A DNA stretch of 64,000 nt from Parafrigoribacterium_A soli (GTDB taxonomy: Bacteria; Actinomycetota; Actinomycetes; Actinomycetales; Microbacteriaceae): assembly GCF_040227235.1 (NCBI RefSeq), contig NZ_JBELNZ010000002.1:620001-684000 (forward strand), given 5' to 3'. Position numbers and translations under genes: made by a program. The stretch's first letter is position 1, and each line of letters begins with the position of its first letter. Below the pieces are notes generated by a model. The model was not told the origin of the DNA. It did no database searches and saw nothing but the letters and a program-made list of their open reading frames with translations. Below are positions 60,058-64,000 of the stretch, piece by piece.

Positions 60058-62145
60058 TCAGTCTTCCTTGGTCCCCGAGGCTCCGGGCAGCGACTTCTGG
60101 ATCTGCATGAGGAACTCGACGTTGGAGTTGGTCTCCTTGAGCTTGCCGAGCACGATCTCAAGCGCCTGCTGCTGGTCGAGACCCGCGAGGGCCCTGCGCA
60201 GCTTCCAGGTGACCTTGACCTCGTCGGTGCCCATGAGCATCTCTTCGCGGCGCGTGCCGGACGCGTTGACATCCACCGCGGGGAAGATGCGCTTGTCGGC
60301 CAACTGGCGCGACAGGCGAAGCTCCATGTTGCCGGTGCCCTTGAACTCCTCGAAGATCACCTCGTCCATCTTCGAGCCGGTCTCCACGAGCGCGGTCGCC
60401 AGGATGGTGAGCGAGCCGCCATCCTCGATGTTGCGAGCCGCACCGAAGAAGCGCTTCGGCGGGTACAGGGCGGATGAGTCGACACCGCCGGAGAGAATAC
60501 GACCGGATGCCGGAGCGGCCAGGTTGTATGCGCGGCCGAGTCGGGTGATCGAGTCGAGCAGCACGACCACATCGTGACCGAGTTCGACGAGACGCTTGGC
60601 GCGTTCGATCGCGAGCTCGGCGACCGTGGTGTGGTCCTCTGCCGGACGGTCGAAGGTAGAGGCGATGACCTCGCCCTTCACCGTGCGCTGCATGTCGGTG
60701 ACCTCTTCTGGGCGCTCGTCGACGAGCACGACCATGAGGTGTACCTCGGGGTTGTTCTTGGCGATCGCGTTGGCGATGGCCTGCAGCACGACGGTCTTGC
60801 CCGCCTTTGGCGGCGAGACGATAAGTCCGCGCTGGCCCTTGCCGATCGGCGACACGAGGTCGATGATGCGGGTGGTGAGCTTGCTGGCCTCGCTCTCGAG
60901 ACGCAGGCGCTCGGTCGGGTACAGCGGCGTGAGCTTGCCGAACTCGACTCGCTCGGCTGCCTGCTCGACGGGAAGTCCGTTGATGGAGTCGATCTTCACG
61001 ATCGCGTTGTACTTCTGGCGACCGTTGTTGTCGTTCTCGCGCGGCTGGCGGATGGCACCGACGACAGCATCGCCCTTGCGCAGGTTGTACTTCTTGACCT
61101 GGCCGAGCGAGACGTAGACGTCGTTGTTGCCGGGGAGGTAGCCGCTCGTGCGAACGAAGGCGTAGTTGTCGAGAACGTCGAGGATGCCGGCGACCGGGAT
61201 GAGCACGTCATCCTCGGTGATCTCGGGCTCGAAGTCGTCGCCGCCCTGGCCGCGACGCTTGCGGTCGCGGTACCGGTTGCGGCCTCCGCGATCATCCTGG
61301 TCGTTCTGCTGGCGGTCGTTGTTGCCGCGGTCGTTGTTGTTGCCGCGGTTGTTGCGGTTGTTGCCGCGGTTGCCGTCGCCGGACTGCTCGTCGTTCTGAC
61401 GGTCGGCCTGCTGACGGTCGGCCTGCTGACGGTCGCCCTGCTGGCGGTCGTTCTGCTGGCGGTCACCACGTTCTCCGCGGTTGCGGTTGCGGTTGCGGGA
61501 GTTGCGCGACTGCTGCGCGCCCTCGCCCGCGGCGTCATCGCCGTGGGAGTCGTCTGCCCTGGCCTCGCGCTCGGCCTCCTGGCCGGGTACGCGGTCGAGG
61601 CCCTCGGATGCCTCGCCGCTCGTGGCGGCATCGGCCTGGGCTGCGCGCTCGGCCTCCTGGCCCGGGATGCGGTCGAGACCGCTCTCGCCCTGGTTCGCGT
61701 GGCTGGCTGCGGAGCGCCGGTTACGCGCTGGCGCCTTGGCTGGGGCGGCATCCGTTGTCGGCTCCACGGGCGAGGCCTCCGAGGCCGCAGGCGTGGTACT
61801 GGAGACATCGATCACCGGTGCGGCGGCCGTGTCGACCACGGCAGTGCTGGCCCGGCGTGAGCCGCGCTTCTTCACTGCGGGCGCGGTGTCAGTGGCCTGA
61901 CTTGCCACGGCATCCTGTGCTGCGGGTGCCGCGACAGACTCTGCTGCCGGGGCCTCTGAGCTTGCCTTGGCCGATGCTGAATTGTCCTGGATCTCGGAGA
62001 TTGCGTCCACGAGTTCTCCTTTACGAAGTTTGTTAGCGCCACTGATACGGAGCTCTGCGGCCAGAGCTTGAAGCTCGGGTACGCGAAGACTGGCGAGAGA
62101 GGCACTCGAGTCCGGCCGATCGGCACGGACAGTGAGGTCAGTCAC
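60058..62145 (-). CDS. rho: Transcription termination factor Rho with long disordered insert
   Basis: A 695-residue hexameric RNA helicase. The N-terminal SAP-like part (LASLRVPELQALAAELRISGANKLRK), the RNA-binding cold-shock domain (VAGILDVLDNYAFVRTSGYLPG) and the ATPase (SPPKAGKTVVLQAIAN, VLLDSITRLGRAYN) are standard. Between the first two lies about 280 residues of low-complexity sequence, ending in an Arg/Asn/Gln/Gly-rich stretch (about 213-302) with DRQQ units. Such inserts are known in actinobacterial Rho and help RNA binding. GTG at 62145 chosen with AAAGGAA upstream. Confidence 0.95.
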   Translation of the reverse strand: MTDLTVRADRPDSSASLASLRVPELQALAAELRISGANKLRKGELVDAISEIQDNSASAKASSEAPAAESVAAPAAQDAVASQATDTAPAVKKRGSRRASTAVVDTAAAPVIDVSSTTPAASEASPVEPTTDAAPAKAPARNRRSAASHANQGESGLDRIPGQEAERAAQADAATSGEASEGLDRVPGQEAEREARADDSHGDDAAGEGAQQSRNSRNRNRNRGERGDRQQNDRQQGDRQQADRQQADRQNDEQSGDGNRGNNRNNRGNNNDRGNNDRQQNDQDDRGGRNRYRDRKRRGQGGDDFEPEITEDDVLIPVAGILDVLDNYAFVRTSGYLPGNNDVYVSLGQVKKYNLRKGDAVVGAIRQPRENDNNGRQKYNAIVKIDSINGLPVEQAAERVEFGKLTPLYPTERLRLESEASKLTTRIIDLVSPIGKGQRGLIVSPPKAGKTVVLQAIANAIAKNNPEVHLMVVLVDERPEEVTDMQRTVKGEVIASTFDRPAEDHTTVAELAIERAKRLVELGHDVVVLLDSITRLGRAYNLAAPASGRILSGGVDSSALYPPKRFFGAARNIEDGGSLTILATALVETGSKMDEVIFEEFKGTGNMELRLSRQLADKRIFPAVDVNASGTRREEMLMGTDEVKVTWKLRRALAGLDQQQALEIVLGKLKETNSNVEFLMQIQKSLPGASGTKED
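61396..61464 (-). repeat. In-frame 15-bp tandem repeats in rho (DRQQx units)
   Basis: Four successive five-residue units DRQQ(N/G/A/A) followed by DRQ are encoded by near-identical 15-bp repeats. All lengths are multiples of three, so copy-number change would keep the frame. Confidence 0.75.
61552..61680 (-). repeat. Duplicated 17-residue segment in rho
   Basis: GLDRIPGQEAERAAQAD and GLDRVPGQEAEREARAD are separated by nine residues in the disordered region, an internal duplication clear at both protein and DNA level. Confidence 0.75.
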
Positions 62146-62298
62146 TAAGAGGGTTCCTTTCCCCTGGCTAGCGGGCATCCAAGAATCGGACGCCCTCCAC
62201 CGGAGAGCTATTCGAGAATCGCTACTCGCATCTGAGCGGGTTGCGCAGTAACGGGTGCGATGCAGCGAGTGCTAGTGATATGCAAACCGGGACTCGGA

Positions 62299-63252
62299 CT
62301 AGGTCGAGATTTCTACCGGGTGCACGATCACTGTAGCACCTTTGAAGTCGACGGCGAGCAGCAGCGGTTGCCAGGGCGTGCCGTGCTGTCGAGCCACCAG
62401 GTCTGCGGCAACGAGCCTTTGCGCGGGATCGCTGCAGAGCACGAGGATCGACGGCCCGGCGCCCGAGACGACGGCCGCGAGGCCTTCGGAGCGGAGCGCT
62501 GTGATGAGCGAGTCGGTCTCGGGCATGGCGCTTGCCCGGTAGCTCTGATGCAGTCTGTCTTCGGTCGCGGCGAGCAAGAGCTCCGGGCTCTGGATGAGGG
62601 CGGCGATGAGCAGGGCGGACCGGGAGACGTTGAAGATGGCGTCTTCGTGCGGCACCGACAGCGGACGGAGGCTGCGCGCGACCTCCGTCGACATGGTGCC
62701 CTGCGGCACGGCGATGAGGGGTGAGACGCCGCGGTGCACGATGAGCTTCTTGTGCTGCGGGCCCGCATCCGTGGTCCAGGCGATCGTGAGCCCGCCGAAC
62801 AGTGCGGGCGCCACGTTGTCGGGGTGCCCCTCCATCTCGGTCGCGAGCGCGAGCAGCTTGCCGGAGCCGATCTCCACGATGCCGCCGAGCAATCCCTTGG
62901 CGGCCATGATGCCCGAGACGATGGCGGCGCCGGATGATCCGAGGCCGCGGCCGTGCGGAATCGAGTTGTGCGCGACCAGATCCAGCCCAGGCAGTTGCTG
63001 CCCGAGGGCGGCGAAGGTGTGCGCGATCGCCCGCACCACGAGGTTGCTCTCGTCGGTCGGCACCTCCCCCTCGCCTACGCCGATGACGCGAACGGAAACG
63101 CCGGGTTCGGCGCGCGCCGTCACAGTCAGCTCGTCGTAGAGCGACAGCGCGAGGCCGAGCGTGTCGAACCCCGGCCCGAGGTTTGCTGTGGTGGCTGGAA
63201 CCTTGACCGTTACCGTGCGCCCGATCAGCCCAGCAGCAGCGGGAGTGGTCAT
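62299..63252 (-). CDS. thrB: Homoserine kinase
   Basis: A 317-residue GHMP kinase making O-phosphohomoserine for ThrC. VKVPATTANLGPGFDTLGLAL at the start, the ATP loop IPHGRGLGSSGAAIVSG and VSGAGPSILVL near the end are the family motifs. The ATG overlaps the thrC stop as ATGA, so the two act as one operon. The 153-bp gap down to the rho start should hold the rho promoter, but I could not pick one out. Confidence 0.95.
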   Translation of the reverse strand: MTTPAAAGLIGRTVTVKVPATTANLGPGFDTLGLALSLYDELTVTARAEPGVSVRVIGVGEGEVPTDESNLVVRAIAHTFAALGQQLPGLDLVAHNSIPHGRGLGSSGAAIVSGIMAAKGLLGGIVEIGSGKLLALATEMEGHPDNVAPALFGGLTIAWTTDAGPQHKKLIVHRGVSPLIAVPQGTMSTEVARSLRPLSVPHEDAIFNVSRSALLIAALIQSPELLLAATEDRLHQSYRASAMPETDSLITALRSEGLAAVVSGAGPSILVLCSDPAQRLVAADLVARQHGTPWQPLLLAVDFKGATVIVHPVEIST

Positions 63253-64000
63253 GCACTCACTTTCGCGAGGCCGAGCACGCCGGCGATCTCAGCGGTGTCG
63301 ACCGGAACGACGGTGGGCTTGACATCCGCGCCATCGGCCGTGCGCAGCGCCCACTGGGGGTCTTTGAGGCCGTGACCGGTGACGGTCAGAACGACCGTGG
63401 CATCCTTCGGGATCTCGCCCGCTGCTGAGCGCTCCAGGAGACCGGCAACGCTGATGGCGGAGGCGGGCTCGACGAAGATGCCCACCTCGCCGGCCAGAAT
63501 GCGGTACGCCTCGAGGATGCGCTCATCCGAGATCGCGCCGAAGTAGCCGTTGCTGGCGTCGTGCGCCGCGGTCGCGAGCGCCCAGGATGCCGGGTTGCCG
63601 ATGCGGATGGCGCTGGCGATGGTCTCGGGGTGCTTCACGACGTGGCCGCGCACGATGGGAGCGCTGCCCTCGGCCTGGAAGCCAAACATCCGGGGAAGCT
63701 TGGTGGTGGCGCCGCGCTCGAGTTCCTCGGAGTAGCCGCGGAAGTATGCGGTGTAGTTGCCCGCGTTGCCGACGGGGACGATGTGGAAGTCTGGCGCATC
63801 CTCGAGCACCTCGACGACCTCGAAGGCGGCGGTCTTCTGCCCGTCGATGCGGTCGGGGTTGACGGAGTTGACGAGGTGAACCGGGTAGTTGTTCGCGAGT
63901 TCCCGAGCGATGTCGAGGCAGTCGTCGAAGTTGCCCTGCACCTGCAGGAGCTCCGCGTTGTGCGCGATGGCCTGGGCCAGCTTGCCCATCGCGATCTTGC
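63249..64000 (-). CDS. thrC: Threonine synthase, C-terminal part (5' end outside window)
   Basis: About 250 residues of the PLP enzyme that converts O-phosphohomoserine to threonine. GKLAQAIAHNAELLQVQGNFDDCL, VNSVNPDRIDGQKTAAFEV, the phosphate-binding VPVGNAGNYTAYF and VVLTVTGHGLKDP are typical of ThrC. The N-terminal part with the PLP lysine is beyond the right edge, and the frame is open to base 64000. Overlaps thrB by 4 bp. Confidence 0.93.
   Translation of the reverse strand, partial: KIAMGKLAQAIAHNAELLQVQGNFDDCLDIARELANNYPVHLVNSVNPDRIDGQKTAAFEVVEVLEDAPDFHIVPVGNAGNYTAYFRGYSEELERGATTKLPRMFGFQAEGSAPIVRGHVVKHPETIASAIRIGNPASWALATAAHDASNGYFGAISDERILEAYRILAGEVGIFVEPASAISVAGLLERSAAGEIPKDATVVLTVTGHGLKDPQWALRTADGADVKPTVVPVDTAEIAGVLGLAKVSA

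Overview
The window is chromosomal DNA from a high-GC actinobacterium. Gene order (thrC-thrB-rho-prfA-prmC, then a threonylcarbamoyl-AMP synthase, a WecA-like transferase and atpIBEFHAGDC), frequent GTG starts, 4-base ATGA/GTGA gene overlaps, apparent leaderless promoters and small palindromic intergenic repeats fit Micrococcales, most likely Microbacteriaceae. This assignment is inference; no rRNA is present. I saw no tRNA, CRISPR array, transposase, integrase or phage gene.

Layout. 1-2.2 kb: end of a small membrane protein, then a DrrAB-type ABC exporter. 2.2-9.2 kb: a minus-strand operon for polyamine-type ABC uptake (PotDABC) with a class III aminotransferase, divergent from alanine dehydrogenase. 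9.2-27.0 kb: nine genes on the minus strand reading FHA protein, PP2C phosphatase, Ser/Thr kinase with an extracellular FN3-like domain, a 1954-residue Ig/FN3 surface protein, MoxR AAA ATPase, DUF58 protein, transglutaminase-fold membrane protein, zinc-ribbon/FHA protein and an EccC-like FtsK/SpoIIIE ATPase. It resembles the PFNA cluster known from Bifidobacterium, extended by a T7SS-type motor. The transglutaminase-fold protein lacks its catalytic Cys and His. This is the most interesting part of the window. 27.1-31.9 kb: aldehyde dehydrogenase, Lrp/AsnC regulator, aminotransferase and FAD oxidoreductase, which together could degrade putrescine/GABA-type substrates taken up by PotABCD.

32-36.4 kb: a TetR regulator and a heterodimeric ABC exporter. 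36.5-41.3 kb: pcaHGBDC with an IclR regulator (protocatechuate to 3-oxoadipate). 41.4-46.4 kb: quinone oxidoreductase, aldo/keto reductase, the alkylation-repair pair ogt-tag, a DUF5684-like membrane protein, YaaA and a P-loop kinase. 46.4-54 kb: the F1Fo ATP synthase operon, with a short epsilon subunit, a K/A/P-rich extension on beta and a probable CTG start for atpB. 54-64 kb: cell-wall glycan lipid synthesis, tRNA t6A synthesis, two HAD hydrolases, prmC-prfA, rho with a long disordered insert, thrB and the C-terminal part of thrC.

A structured 73-76 bp palindromic element occurs twice (2153-2228 and 32001-32073), each time between convergent genes. The two copies bracket the 30-kb block holding the pot operon, the PFNA-like operon and the amine-catabolism genes. 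Two other short palindromic repeat types lie near 49.2/58.0 kb and at 58.9 kb.
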